From NCBI GenBank assembly GCA_946811185.2, contig OX328112.1, positions 32,519,562-32,583,561 of the forward strand: a DNA stretch of 64,000 nucleotides. The letters are read 5' to 3'. Shown piece by piece: positions 1 through 11,867 of this stretch (within the stretch, counting starts at the first letter, position 1; the number at the start of each line of letters is the position of its first letter). The notes below the pieces were generated by a model, which saw nothing but the letters and a program-made list of their open reading frames with translations, was not told the DNA's origin and ran no database searches. The stretch is from Hippopus hippopus (taxonomy: Eukaryota; Mollusca; Bivalvia; Cardiida; Cardiidae). A program made the position numbers and the translations under genes.

Positions 1-162
1 TTTTGGGACAGCCCTCGTAAAAGAATTAAATGCAAAGCAAGAAACATGAAAGTTTTTTTTTTCTTCCTCTTTTTTTTTTGTTTTTTTTTTTACGTGTGAT
101 GTATTTTTGCACATTAGTCCCTTTTCGCACGATCCCGATGTGTAACGGGGATTGACTGATTA

Positions 163-457
163 ATTGTATGGTGTTTAACGTCATTTTCAACACAAGTTCA
201 GTTATATCGCGGCGGTCAGTGCACCTATCCATGCTTTCCTAGTTTCTTTTACAGTACTCCGCACGATGTTCTTTTTAAGCCACTGGCTGCTTTCCCACAT
301 AAAAATAATTGAAACAATCGTCAGTGGTGTGAGAGGAATGAATCCTGTCGCAATTGCTATCATCAATCCTCGGAAAAAATTGGCCAAGCCGGGAATCGAA
401 CCAGCGAACCCCTGTTCTTAAGTCCTGTACGCTACCGACTGAGCTACCGGAGCTCGG
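163..457 (-). mobile_element. SINE-A copy (tRNA-headed)
   Basis: Read on the minus strand, the element begins with a tRNA-like head: an A-box-like 'tagctcagtcggtagcg' and a B-box-like 'ggttcgattcc'. A body of about 200 bp follows, with 'gacaggattcattcc' and 'cagccagtggctt', and a tail ending in 'cgttaaacaccatacaa'. The same structure recurs at 6.8, 8.6, 13.0, 15.1, 17.1 and 28.7 kb. It resembles molluscan V-SINE/RUDI-type elements, but I cannot confirm the family name from sequence alone. Confidence 0.75.
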
Positions 458-645
458 CAACGTACCTGAGAAACCTTTTTTGAAAATATCGTGCAAAAAG
501 GAAAACATGCTGGTTACAAGCATTTTTCCCATTTTCTACCATGTTTCCAAACCTTTCAAAAATCAAATTTCAATTTTTGAAAAACAGGGTTTTTTTTTGT
601 CTGCAAATACTTTCAATTCGGACAATAATTATTAGAGCCACGAAA

Positions 646-870
646 AGGGGGCTTAACGCATTAGCAAACAGTATCGACCCAGGTCAGTCTGCGCAGTCTG
701 CGCAGGCTGACCTGGGCCGAAACTTTTTGCAATAGGTCAACATTTGGCAGCTCAAAGGAGTAATAAACCTCATATTTCATTCGGTTGTTATACACATGGA
801 TTTTTATGGATCTATAATCCTGTGATGACATGCTTGGTATCATTAATCACAGAGATGCATTAAGCCCCCT
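646..870. mobile_element. MITE-C copy with internal hairpin
   Basis: Terminal inverted repeats 'agggggcttaacgcat' and 'atgcattaagccccct' bound a 225-bp element. A strong internal hairpin at about 680-716 has arms built on 'cccaggtcag' and 'ctgacctggg'. A related copy in the opposite orientation lies at about 26469-26662. No coding capacity is present. Confidence 0.6.
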
Positions 871-938
871 TCTGTCAGAGCATGGCTCAGTATTTTATTG
901 TCACACTTTGTCGTTTGGTAAAGAGTTAAATAAGACGA

Positions 939-1100
939 GTTAACTCTTCACCATACGATAACATTTTGAACTCGTCCGAATTGTAAGCATGTACAGACGA
1001 CAAAATATCTAGGTAACAGGATGATTTCTGTCTTTGGTAAGTTAGAAAACATTGTGGAAAAAGGAGAAAATACTTGTTAATACCGTTTTTATCATAATTT
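939..1100. mobile_element. MITE-A copy, degenerate
   Basis: The left end 'ttaactcttcaccatacga' and the 'agaaaacattgtggaaaaaggagaaaat' half of the family hairpin are present, but the second arm has decayed. Confidence 0.5.
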
Positions 1101-1197
1101 AAGTAACATTGGGGCGACTAATGCAGCTTTACTGTGGTTTCCCTTCACCAATATTTTCCTTTCAAAGTCACTAGACCCTGTGTGACATTAGAGTCTG

Positions 1198-1216
1198 GTG
1201 GAGAGAGAGAGGGGGG

Positions 1217-1255
<39 letters not shown>

Positions 1256-1275
1256 AGACAGACAGACAGACAGAC
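1198..1275. repeat. (GA)n microsatellite, then (GACA)n
   Basis: A run of GA dinucleotides with interspersed G tracts ends in four 'gaca' units. Confidence 0.9.
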
Positions 1276-1898
1276 TTTTAAGGGGTTAAGTAATGAATAC
1301 AGGCAAAATGATGAGATAGTTGAACGGATAAAAGAACGGATAAAAAGATGACTGATTTGAAGAAATAAGCTGCTAGAAAAGAGTTTTATATTCGATATTC
1401 GATACTAGGTGAGAATAATGGTCATTCTTTTGTATTGATAGTTTAAACAGTTAGTACCCCTGGGCTACGTCTATCAACATACTAATACGGGTTTCCAGGG
1501 CTTGGCGTTTTGATTCTATATATAAATGTCAGGATAAAATACTTTTACGTTTCATTTTAAAACAGAATTTAAGTGTTTGTTTGGTTTCAGAGACAGATGA
1601 GCGTATGAAACTTTTTCTAAATGGTCGTTTAATTCAATCAATTTGCTACAACGAAAGAAGACAACTTGAAGTCAAATGAAATATTTATTATACTTAAATA
1701 ATTCCTGGGGCATCGATGAGCCTCTGTCTCATTTTCAAAATGAAGAACCCGTAGGGTTGTTTTGTAAATTGTGAATAAAACCTTCATATCTAGCATTGAT
1801 GTAAAGCCTACAGATAGCAAAAAGTTGAGCTCCGCAAAATGTGTGCTCCTTTACTTTGACCAATGGTCCCCCAGTTCCTCCTTGACCCCATGCCCAGA

Positions 1899-2122
1899 GA
1901 GAGAGAGAGGGAAAGAGAGAGGGGGGAGAGAGAGAGGGGAGAGAGAGAGGGGGAGAGAAAGGAGGGGGGAAGAGAGAGAGGGGGGAGAGAGAGGGGGGGA
2001 GAGAGAGGGGGGGAGAGAGAGAGGGGGGAGAGAGAGAAGAGGAGAGAGAGAAGGAGAGAGAGAGAGAGGAGGAGGGGGGAGAGAGAGAGAGAGAGAGAGG
2101 AGGAGGAGAGAGAGAGAGAGAG
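1899..2122. repeat. Long (GA)n/GGGA microsatellite
   Basis: This is about 220 bp of almost pure purine on the plus strand, an alternation of GA and GGGGA units. It opens spurious reading frames on both strands. A tract this long could form triplex (H-) DNA. Confidence 0.9.
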
Positions 2123-2198
2123 TATTATTCGCCTGTCCAATACAATTTGTATACCAATTTGTTTCTAAGGATTGATAATACAGTAATAATAGCACCTT

Positions 2199-2415
2199 AT
2201 TCCTTTACCACATGACAATATATTAGACCAAATTGAAAGCATGTGCAGACGACAATTTCAATGTGGCTCAAATTAGAAAAAATTGAAAGGGTAGAAAAAA
2301 TTGTGGGAAAAGGAGAAAATGCTGGTAACCAGCATTTTCTCCTTTTTCCACAATGTTTTCAAAAGGCTTCTTTCTCACGTTCTTTAAAATTCGGCATAGT
2401 GTGGTAAAGGGTTAA
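2199..2415. mobile_element. MITE-A copy
   Basis: The ends are 'ttattcctttaccacatga' and 'gtggtaaagggttaa'. A near-perfect central palindrome near 2303-2361 is built on 'ggagaaaatgctgg' and 'ccagcattttctcc'. It belongs to the family whose TTAA-flanked copies are at 5419, 9214, 10384 and 28308. Confidence 0.75.
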
Positions 2416-3499
2416 GTGCATAGGCAAAGTTAATGTTAAACACTGTAAGAATAGAGACACAAGACTTGTTTAACACTGTTATAGCAGCAGCAGGCTAGAG
2501 TCATAGCCTTTTTCTAAGGACCAATAAAACAAATAAGAGGGAGGAGAATTTACCAACCATTTTAGATGTTTTTTTTTTCTTTCTAATTTACATTCTAAAA
2601 CTAGTCATTTAATAGGCGGGCAGTGTCTATTTCAAGAATTCATTATTCACATCGTCAATAAGGAACACGATATGACCCTTGCTCTAGTACAGAAGAACAC
2701 ATAAGTACAAAGAATGACAAGCTGTTGGTCATCTGTTTCTCGAATTCTTTTTTGAGCCGATATTTTCGGAACCGGAAGACCAACACAACATTTTTGTGGC
2801 ATTTGTCGAAGACAGTGCCACTATGAGATCAATAATAAATGTTCAATATTGAATTTTGAAGACCATGTATGGTATTTTGTCCAAAACCGAAGGAAGTAAA
2901 CCCAATTAAACTCAATTTTTCAAGACAAATGAGTTTTTCAATAGCACTCAGATATATAACTGGAAATGGCGTATTGAAATAAACTGCAAAAGGCTATCGA
3001 TCATGGAAATACTTCTTTTTGAGTAAAAAAAGCTTCACCTCTTCATAGCCTTTTATTGGCGCAATGATATGCACAAAATTTGTCTTCTGACCGCTTTGCT
3101 TCCGGGGTTGTTCGTTCCAAAACCAGTTCGTCCCTGGGCTTGTTCGTCCCATGATTGCACGCTACTCATTTGATTGTGCATGAATATTTACAGGAAGAAA
3201 ACTTTATTGTAATGTTGGGAATTAGGTCCTGACGGCCAAAGATATCTCAAAATCATAGTATTCAGGTATAAACTTAGTTGAATTCAATATATTTACATGG
3301 CTTCTCTCTCTACCCATCGTGCATCCTTCCGTCAAGGGACGTTACTCCTGACTCCTCTTGAAAGATCAAAGGGAGACCACCAATACACAAATAACGCAAA
3401 CTTAGGCACCAGTAATCTCCCTTTAACCAAAGAGACGTATTAATTTGCTTAGGAGGTTGATTTTCAAGTTAATATTTAAATAATATTTCTTTTTTTTTT

Positions 3500-4318
3500 T
3501 AGCTCACCTGAGCACGAAGTGCTAAGGTGAGGTATTGTGATCGGTCATTGTCCGGCGTCCATCTGTCCGTCTGTCCACAATTCCTTTAAACATCTTCTCC
3601 TCCTAAACCGCTGGGGCAATCTTGGTGAAATTTGGAAGGGATGTTCCTTGGGTGAAGCTCTACCAAAGTTGTTCAAGAGATTGAATTCCACCCTTAACTC
3701 TGGTTGCTATGGCAACAGAAAGGAAAAAAATAGCAAAATCTTTGAAAATCTTCTTCTCTGACATTAAGAGGCGTAGTTCTTTGATATTTGGTATGTAGCA
3801 TCTCCTAGTAGACTTCTACCAAGTTTGTTCATATGATGCCCCTGAGGTTAAAACTGGCCCCGCCCCGGGGGTCACAAGTTCGAAAATAGGAACAAAGAAA
3901 GAAAACTTTAAAATTCTTCTTCTCTGAAACTGGAAGGCATGGAGCTGTGATATTTGGCATCTAGCATCTCCTAGTGGACCTCTACCAATTTTGTTCATAT
4001 GATGCCCCTGGGGTGAATACTGGCCCTGCCCCAGGGGTCACAATTTCGAACATAGGAACAAGGAAGGAAAACTTCTTCCCTAAAACTGGAAGGTATGGAG
4101 CTTTGATATTTGGTATGTAGCAATTCCTAGTGGACCTTTACCAAGTTTGTTCAATGATGCCGCTGGGGTCAAAACTGGCCCTGCCCCGGGGGTCACAAGT
4201 TCGAACAAAGGAACAAAGAAGGAAAACTTTAAAATTCTTCTTTTCTAAAACTGGAAAGCATAGAGCTTTGTTATTTGGTATGTAGTGAACCTGTTCTAAG
4301 TTTGTTAGCCCACCTGAG
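3500..4318. repeat. 'Cacctgagcac' repeat with tandem array of about 160 bp
   Basis: The unit opens with 'agctcacctgagcacgaagt' and continues into a tandem array. The phrase 'gatgcc' followed by '(c/g)ctg' recurs at 3835, 4001 and 4155, and 'tttgatatttggtatgtagca' recurs with it, giving a period of about 155-166 bp. The array closes at about 4315 with another 'cacctgagcac'. The type is common in bivalve genomes. The function is unknown. Confidence 0.7.
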
Positions 4319-4750
4319 CACAACGTGTTCAGTCAGTTCAAAATTGGGTCACCTGGGGTCATAAACTAGGTCTCAAGATTAAATTAAACTAATACTTTGT
4401 GGGCACTCTAGAGGCCATATTTTTTGCTCAATTGACTTGAAAATTGGTCAGAATGTTTGTCTTGATGAAATATTGTGTGAGTTTGGAATTGGGTCACCTG
4501 GGGTCATGAACTAGGTCACTTGGTAAATTTAAGAAATACCTTGTGGGCACTCTAGAGGCCACATTTATTGCTGAATTAACTTGAAAACTGTTCAGAATGT
4601 TTGTCTTGATAAATGTTTTGACGAGTTCTAAATTGGGTCACATCGGGTGATAAATTAGGTCACTAGGTCAACTTCAGGAAATTCCTTGTGGACGCTCCAG
4701 AGGCCACATTTTAAGCTCAATTGACCAGACAATTGGTCAGAAATTGAATT
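4319..4750. repeat. Tandem array of about 145 bp, 'attgggtcacc' type
   Basis: The phrase 'attgggtca' occurs at 4343, 4488 and 4632 (periods 145 and 144). Each unit also carries 'ggcactctagaggccac' and 'ggtcagaatgtttgtcttga' or a decayed form. The array directly continues the 3500-4318 array, so the two probably form one composite repeat. Confidence 0.75.
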
Positions 4751-5418
4751 ACGCGCGTGGAGTGAATTTCGCCTATTGACTCATGTGAGCGATCCAGAGC
4801 CATCATGGCCCTCCTGTTTTCAAATTATTAAATTTACACAGTGGCTTCCTTGACAAATGCCACATCAGCGTTCTCAACGCTTTGATCTTATCAGAGCCAT
4901 TGGCTCCGATTATAAAGTTTCCCTATTCGTGACTAATTCTAACGATCAATAGATCGCTTGAAGTTTGACGAATAGGCTTTATCTATCGCTAGATGGCATT
5001 CTTCAAATACATATCTATCTGATTGGGGCATTCTGGGTACAGAACCGGACTACTTTTCAAAACGACATTCGTTGCTTTGAATTTCAAAATAGAAAAAAAA
5101 AAAACGTTCACTCAATAAAACCCCACCTGGTGTGATTCATTCAGCTATGGATCAGCTAGCATGTAACCTATGTACCGGCTACCCTGTATATGAGATGGGT
5201 GATGCGTCATAGCAGACAGGTCGAATCTCCGACGAATATGACATGCGCAGACAACGGACGAATAGGCGAAGGTAAAAAAAACCACGTGCCTCTGCGTCGC
5301 ACGCCAGAATAAAAACTACAGGTAAAAAGATGTCTGATTTACGTGACCTAATTAGTGTCGTAACCTTTCCAATACTTCAATTTCCTTTTAGATTTACTCT
5401 ATACCAAACGACCGAGTA

Positions 5419-5648
5419 TTTAACCCTTTACCAGACGACAAAATATCAGCCTTGTCCAAAATGAAAGCTTATGCAGACGACAATTTCACTGTGGCCCAAA
5501 TGGTGCAATTTTTCTTTGATACGGTAGAAAACATTGTGGGAAAAGGAGAAAATGCTGGTTACCAGCATTTTCTCCTTTTCCCACAATGTTTTCAAAAGGT
5601 TTCTTTCCCAGGCTCGGTAAAAGTCGGCATTGTGTGGCAAAGTGTTAA
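5419..5648. mobile_element. MITE-A copy, best preserved
   Basis: TTAA lies at both ends (5419-5422 and 5645-5648). The ends read 'ccctttaccagac' and 'gtgtggcaaagtg'. The centre holds a perfect palindrome at about 5532-5588, with arms of 28 bp around 'ctggttaccag'. CCC next to a TTAA target is typical of piggyBac-type transposons, so this is probably a non-autonomous piggyBac-like element. That assignment is inferred. Confidence 0.8.
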
Positions 5649-6150
5649 ACGATCCTGAGGAAGAAAGCTTTGAAAACATCCGGTGACATATACATGTAAA
5701 ACCGGCATGAACTGTAGTACAGTATATTTGTCAAATATTGTGGCAAAAGCAGATCTTGCTGGTCGGCAACAATTCATTTCATTGTAGCAATGCTTTCAAA
5801 CATGTCTGCAACAATATTAAAAGGGCTCTTCCTCACCAAACATTCTTAAAATCATTCTTAGTCCTATTCTTATTTTCTTTTCCTAAATTTGAAAGTAACA
5901 CAACTTCTGATTGGCTAAACCAAAGTTATGTTACTTCCTAAATGTTGGAATAAGTCTTAGAATGAAGTTTAGAATAGTTGGTGAATACGGTACTAGGTGG
6001 TCGTGCTTTTTGCAAAACGGAAATAGGTATGGGGTGAGGGTTTAGTACCAAGTGTGACTAAGACGTAAAGATGGAGGATTCGAATTCGATCCTCACTCGA
6101 ACCACTGGGTTTTTCGTAGGAGTGCCCTGAAGCAAGAAACCCCAGAGCTC

Positions 6151-6413
6151 TTACCCCTCGTTCAATCAATCAATCAATCAATCAATCATTCATTCATTCA
6201 TTCATTCAGTTAGTCGGTCATTCACTCATTTACTCACTCATTCATTTTTATCAATCAATCACTTAATCGGTAGGCTGGTGGGTCGGTTGGTCTGTCGGTC
6301 AATCAACCAATCAATCAATCAATCTGTCGGTCGGTTGATCGATCGCCCGACCGACCGACTGATCAATCAATCAATCGGTCGGTCGGTTGTTTGATTGACC
6401 GACCGACCGATCG

Positions 6414-6445
<32 letters not shown>

Positions 6446-6580
6446 GTCGGTTGTTTGATTGACCGACCGACCGACCGACGCCCCAATCAATCAATCAATC
6501 AATCAGTTAACTGGTTTACCAACCAACCAACCAACCAACCGACCAACCCATCCATCCATCCATCCATCCACCAATCAATT
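6151..6580. repeat. Tetranucleotide microsatellite cluster (TCAA/TCGG/CATT/CCAA)
   Basis: About 430 bp of mixed 4-bp units drift from 'tcaa' and 'attc' through 'cggt' and 'gacc' to 'ccaa' and 'tcca'. The spurious frame at 6395-6589 falls on it. Confidence 0.9.
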
Positions 6581-6724
6581 AATGTTTAATGCATTTGACA
6601 TAGCAAAAATTCTCATGTACTTTGTATAATTTTCTTCCCAAGCCACTGGCTGCTTTCCCATATAATTGCATGTTACTGTCATTTTTAGAACCCAAACCAC
6701 AAAGAAACGAGTTTGAAATTCTTG

Positions 6725-7171
6725 TAACTCTTTACTAAACGACAAAACTTCAGACTGGTCTGGATTGAGAGCATTGTATTGATTGTATGGTGTTTAACGC
6801 TGTTTCCAACATAATTTCACTTATATCGTGGCAGCCAGTGCACCTATCCATGCTTTCCTGGAGTCTCTTTTACCAGTATTCCACACAATTTTCTTTCCAA
6901 GCCGCTGGCTGCTTTCCCACATAATCATCGTCGAAACAATAGTCAGCGGTGGGACAGGAATGAATCCTGTCGCAGTGACTATCATCAATCCTCGGAAAGA
7001 ATATTGGCCGAGCCAGGGATCGAACCCTGGACCCCGTGTGAGAGCACTGTAAACGACAATACAAGTTTGACTCAAATCATAGTGACGGATTTTTTAAAAG
7101 AATGGAAAACATCGTGGGAAAAAGAGGAACTGCTGATTACAAGTATTTTGTCCTTTTTTCCACACGATTAA
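6725..7171. mobile_element. MITE-A copy split by a SINE
   Basis: The left end 'taactctttactaaacgaca' is at 6725. The central hairpin half is at about 7106-7165, and TTAA follows at 7168-7171. The two halves are separated by the SINE at 6779-7038. Confidence 0.65.
6779..7038 (-). mobile_element. SINE-A copy with 13-bp TSD
   Basis: The body and tail match the other SINE-A copies, but the A-box end is missing. The flanks 'tgagagcattgta' (6766-6778) and 'tgagagcactgta' (7039-7051) differ at one base and form the TSD. The insertion is inside a MITE-A copy. Confidence 0.75.
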
Positions 7172-7400
7172 ACCCTTAGGCTGCTAAGCGCGAATCACTG
7201 ACCTTTTGCGGAAAGTGTAGATCAAAGATCAGACTGCACGTTCTGTGCAGTCTGATCTTTGATCAACACTTTCCGATACGAGACTTATTGTCTCCCCAAA
7301 CATAACCTTTGAAATAGCAAAAGATTTTTAGTATCGGCTCTAAAAATTCATTTCACTTATTTGAGCAAGAGAAAAGTTAAAAAAAAATCTTGTTCTTTTG
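7172..7400 (-). mobile_element. MITE-B copy (hairpin)
   Basis: A strong hairpin near 7208-7275 has arms 'gatcaaagatcagactgcac' and its complement around a 'gttct' loop. The flanking 'gctgctaagcgcgaatcac' and 'cggaaagtgt' recur in the copies at 15.5 and 18.4 kb, which are in the opposite orientation. Confidence 0.6.
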
Positions 7401-7805
7401 CATCGAAACACACAGTATTGTACTGTAAGAGGTGAACCAAGACTTTAACTATTTTTTTCTGTCTGATCTATACTGTCCTTAAAACGAACAAAAAACCTCC
7501 GTTGACGATAAATGAAATTAATGAAAAAACCCATTTTCACAGTGGGTTACTAACCCTTTTCTTTTTATCTCCGTTTAAAAGAAGTTGCTATGGTAACACA
7601 ATATCTCTACGAATTTAGAAGCGTTCATGTGTAGATCAATCGACAGGAATGAGGAAATTCTTCCTTTATTGATTTACAGGCAATCAGCAGGTTATTTCTA
7701 CCCTTGTCTTTGATGAGTGTTTATGACACAGCCTGTTTGATTTTCTGTGAAATGTCAATTAAAGGGGGCTAAGCTGTTTCTCATGATCGCACTAAACTTC
7801 AGAAA

Positions 7806-8066
7806 TGTGACCCATCACGCAAAAAGGGACCTTCTGGGAACTGCGAAAAGTGTCAACCCTGGTCAGACTGCGCGAGTTGCGCAGGCTGACCAGGGTTGAC
7901 GCTTTTCGCTTTGATGATATTTTCTGAATGAAAAGTGGTCATTCTACCTTGTTATACAATCATTTTTGAATTATCAACTTAAATTGACCTGCACTATCGT
8001 TGATCTGTTTTCATCTAATTGATGTACAGAATTCCCAGATGGTCCCTTTGTGCGTGATGGGTCACA
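7806..8066. mobile_element. MITE-D with 35-bp TIRs and inner hairpin
   Basis: The termini 'tgtgacccatcacgcaaa' and 'ttgtgcgtgatgggtcaca' are inverted repeats of about 35 bp with few mismatches. An inner hairpin at about 7847-7913 has arms 'gcgaaaagtgtcaaccctgg' and complement. Confidence 0.7.
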
Positions 8067-8631
8067 AATGATTTATCACTGAATGAAGTAAGGTGTTATC
8101 TAGCAAAAGCACGAGTAAATGAAAAAGACAACTGTAAGAAAAAAAATCCAAAGGTATTTCCTTACCGTAGATTCTTAAGGTATTTTTAGATTTTTTGGAA
8201 TGTCTCATGATCAATACCACGTGCCGGTTCGTGTTCAAATGAGTATGATGACGTCACATTTGAGCTCATAGACAGTTATTGATTAGGCCTACAAAGCGAT
8301 TAACCTCTTATTCCCATCGGCATTCAAAGTACCAGATTTTTATTTTGACACACTTCAAAATAAAACACAATTCTTACAGATTAACATTTTATCTCCTTCT
8401 TTCTTTTATTTTATTTTTTCATGAAAGTGTCCTTAGGCAACACAACTCAGAGCTATAACAAAGTAGCTGTTCAACCATGACAGACATTCATAAGTGAACC
8501 AGTCCCGGTCGATTGACTGAAATAATGTTGAGAGCGGTTAAAATCCTTTTAAACAAAAAATCTATCTTTTTCTCAAGGCAGATTTATTTTTGAATTCTAC
8601 TTTTTGCCTCTTTCAACAATATTGTGCCCCA

Positions 8632-8826
8632 GCCCAGGTAGCACAGTCGGTAGCATACATGACTCGAGAACAGGGGTCGCTGGTTCGAATCCCCATCCCC
8701 AACTTGGCCAATTTCTTTCCGAGGACTGATGAAAGTCAATGCGACAGGATTCATTCCTGTCTCACAGCTGATCATTGTTTCGACGATGGATTAGAGGGAA
8801 AGCAACCAGTAGCTTGGGACAAATAC
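8632..8826 (+). mobile_element. SINE-A copy, 3'-truncated
   Basis: This plus-strand copy starts with the tRNA-like head 'ggtagcacagtcggtagca' and B box 'ggttcgaatcc', then the SINE-A body up to 'ccagtagcttgggac'. The tail is missing. Confidence 0.75.
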
Positions 8827-8900
8827 TGTGCTAAGTAGGGCTTACTGGTAAAAAAAAACTAAAATTGAACATGTCTAAAATTTTGTGGTCTGGTAAAGAA

Positions 8901-9109
8901 TTAAAGATAGGGCACCCAAATGGGATTCGTATAACACCGCCTTTCATCGTACGGATTCGGCTACAGCCCAGATGATCCGTAATTGATGTAGGGAACCAGT
9001 AGCTATCGGCCGATCGATTACGGATTATTCGAGTCTTAGCCGAATCCGTACGTTTTTCAGCGATGAAAGGCGATGTTACGGGAATCCCATTTGGGTGCCC
9101 TATCCTTAA
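8901..9109. mobile_element. TTAA-flanked MITE, long TIRs
   Basis: TTAA at 8901-8904 and 9106-9109 flanks a 201-bp element. Its ends 'agatagggcacccaaatggg' and 'cccatttgggtgccctatcc' are inverted repeats extending about 45 bp to 'cctttcatcg'. An inner inverted pair 'gtacggattcggct' and 'agccgaatccgtac' makes most of the element a cruciform. It has no coding capacity. Confidence 0.8.
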
Positions 9110-9213
9110 AAAAAGTGTCAGCATCTATTTGCGTGTACACCTAAGATCATTTGATCATTAAGAGTATAACACGTATTTACAATCAGGTCTCAATACGTCA
9201 CAAGATTTCTTAC

Positions 9214-9447
9214 TTAACTCTTTGTCTCATATCAAAAATTAGACTTGTCTAAATTGAAAAGCATTTGCTGAGGACAGTGACTGACAATTACCACTACAAT
9301 GCCTGAGTTTGCCTTTGAAAGTGGAGAAAACATTGTAGGAAAAGGAGAAAATGCTGGTCACCAGCATTTTCTCCTTTTCCCACATTGTTTTCAAAAGCCT
9401 TCTTCTTCAGGTTCGTTAAAAGTCAAGATTGTATGGTAAAGGTTTAA
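9214..9447. mobile_element. MITE-A copy
   Basis: It is bounded by TTAA (9214-9217 and 9444-9447), with the central palindrome 'ggagaaaatgctgg' and complement at about 9329-9387. An inverted half copy lies at about 9590-9707, next to the 9705 element. Confidence 0.75.
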
Positions 9448-9704
9448 TTGACCCTTTAGCATTTAGTCTTACAGTTTAACCACCCAGACGGAAGTTCTTT
9501 AAACCATTGTTGTAAAAATAGGAGTCTCTTAGCCTGCATGTAAATCTCTTAACCTGGTAAATCTCTTAACCTGCATGTTCTCCTTTACTCACAATGTTTT
9601 CTCTCCTTTCATAGCCAAATTCTATCATTTGAGCCACACTTAAATTGTCGTCTGCAAATGCTTCCAATTTGTACAAGTCCAAAATTCTGTCGTCGCTTGA
9701 AGAG

Positions 9705-10078
9705 TTAAGGTAGTGCACCCGTAACTGAAAACAGCTATTTCCGCTATAATATTATCCTACAAAATTTGCTATTATTAAAAATGAGTATTATTTTACTACT
9801 TTAACCGAGGCACTCTTTCCTTTTTTTCCTTCTTACAATTATCATTTATAGATCTAAAATCACTATAATTATTCTCATTACAAAGGGAGATAATAATTAC
9901 CTCCCTTTCCTGAAAACTAACAAATATATCAACAAATAATTTAAAGAGAGACATCAAAGGAATTTCTGGTCGGTTAAAAATGTGCAAAAGTATTATATCA
10001 GTATAAATCCTTATTTATCAACCATCAAGAAATTTTATTCCGTGTTGCACTAGAAGCGTTATGGGTCCACTACCTTAA
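9705..10078. mobile_element. TTAA-flanked MITE of about 370 bp
   Basis: TTAA at 9705-9708 and 10075-10078 bounds the ends 'ggtagtgcacccgtaac' and 'gttatgggtccactacc', which are inverted repeats. The interior is AT-rich and non-coding. Confidence 0.65.
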
Positions 10079-10383
10079 CTCTATATTGTCAGCATTTGCA
10101 GGGGACAAATCAAACGCTGTCAAGAAAGCCATGATTTGTCTTGGAACGAGGTAGTAATATTGTTGGAAAAAAGGGGAGAAAGTGCAAGTTATTACCGTTT
10201 TCCAGCAATGATTTTCCATCGCCTTTTACACCAGGGTCACGGCCCCAGGGTCACAGGATCGCTTGGTATTGGGTACTATGAAACATGCACTAAGAATTAG
10301 TAAGATAAGCGGTCACCGTTATCAACATTATTTTATCTGTGTAACGGCAGCCACTGTACCTATCCATGCACTCCTGGCGTGTC

Positions 10384-10612
10384 TTAACCCATGACTAAAC
10401 GACAAAATTGTAGTGACGTCCAAATTGAAAACATTTGCAGACGACAAATTGAATGTGGCACAGCTGACAGAATTTGGATGAGAAAGGATAAAAAAAAATA
10501 TTGTGGGAAACGGAAAAAATGCTGATTCCCCAGCATTTATTCCTTTTCTCGCAATGTTTTCAAAAGTCTCTAACAAATCTATAAAACTCTAGATTGTGTG
10601 GTAAAGAGTTAA
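10384..10612. mobile_element. MITE-A copy
   Basis: TTAA at 10384-10387 and 10609-10612 bounds 'cccatgactaaacgac' to 'gtgtggtaaagag', with the family hairpin near 10496-10560. A SINE-A scrap ('ccactgtacctatccatgc') abuts on the left. A partial MITE-A lies at about 10080-10215. Confidence 0.7.
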
Positions 10613-11867
10613 TCCATACTAGTTTCCCATCGAGGTCCTTTACCAGCAACAAGCCGGTTTCCCAAGTGAATATAATATTCTAAACCGGTGTCGGCCCTTT
10701 TATACATCGGTGAAAAAATCCAGGCCGTACAGTTCGACTAAAGAATATCCAAGTCCACCTTTGAGACGGAGTGCTTACAGTTGACCTCCGGTAATGTGCT
10801 AGCCTGGGTTCAAGTCCGTTCACTTTCTCCTTCACTTCCATTCGGACGTTACTTTGTCAAAAAATGACGGCCTGATTGCAGCGACATCTAGTTAACCCCA
10901 TTTTACAGTGGGGTAAAGTCGATGTCGCTGCAATCGATTTTCGAATGTAAATGACTAAAAATAGATACTGAAATTCTAATAGCTCCGGTTTGGTTACTTC
11001 ATGTTTGTGCGCCATCTTTGAAAGTATTAACAGCAAAATTTGAAATAGGTTATCCAGTAGAAAGCTGCCAAAGATCAATAGCAGACTGCGATTCTTAGAA
11101 GAGCATGATACGGGGTAAAAGTATTAACGCCTGGACCCTGGCTAGTGATGTGTCGAAGATTGCTAGAATCTTCTCGTCTTAACATTCTTGTGAGCCATTG
11201 ACACTCTGGTGTAACGCCAGCGTTACCTAATTCTCACAGCAGAGTACAAAAGTACGGTGAATTTGATTCAGTTCCGGATACCGTTGTTTTGGCCGCGGTC
11301 TCACCCTGAAAGCGCCTAGGTCCTATCCAGGCTTCTACTGGTACGGCCGCGGCGTTGCCCCGTATTGAGCCGTTTTATATATTTTAGAAGACGAGTCCCG
11401 ACAGACCCTGTTTGTGACTAATTTTTTTTAAAACAATCGGCACCGTTAGCCGGTTTGTCCCAGTTCATCACGTTCTGTCCCTGAGTTTTATTTGTGGTGT
11501 CGCCAGGGTTTTACTCCTAGATGGACACGGTTAGACTCGGTCTTTGACGGTTCACTGAACTGGAACTCACCAGTTCAGATACCGGGACAGTAAAAAAGGG
11601 GCTTATCATTACATTATTTCAGGCGAGGTAATTCCTTTTAAAGCCGAATAACCAGGCTTTGATTGGGTATTATGGTTAAGCCAATCAGAGGTTGTGTTAC
11701 TTTCTAAATTCAGAATAATGCATAGAATGGTTGATAAATAGGGGTCAACGACTTTTACCAGGTTACGCTTTTGCAGTTCATGTTACACGTTACCATAGTT
11801 CTCTAATCGTGGCACGTTTTCGGAAATCGTAGGAGTTTCGTCGATACATCTCTAGTGGACCGTCCTG

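Noticed and set aside
1771..2175. Long frames on both strands rich in Arg/Glu/Gly or Ser/Leu
   Set aside because: They are translations of the GA microsatellite.
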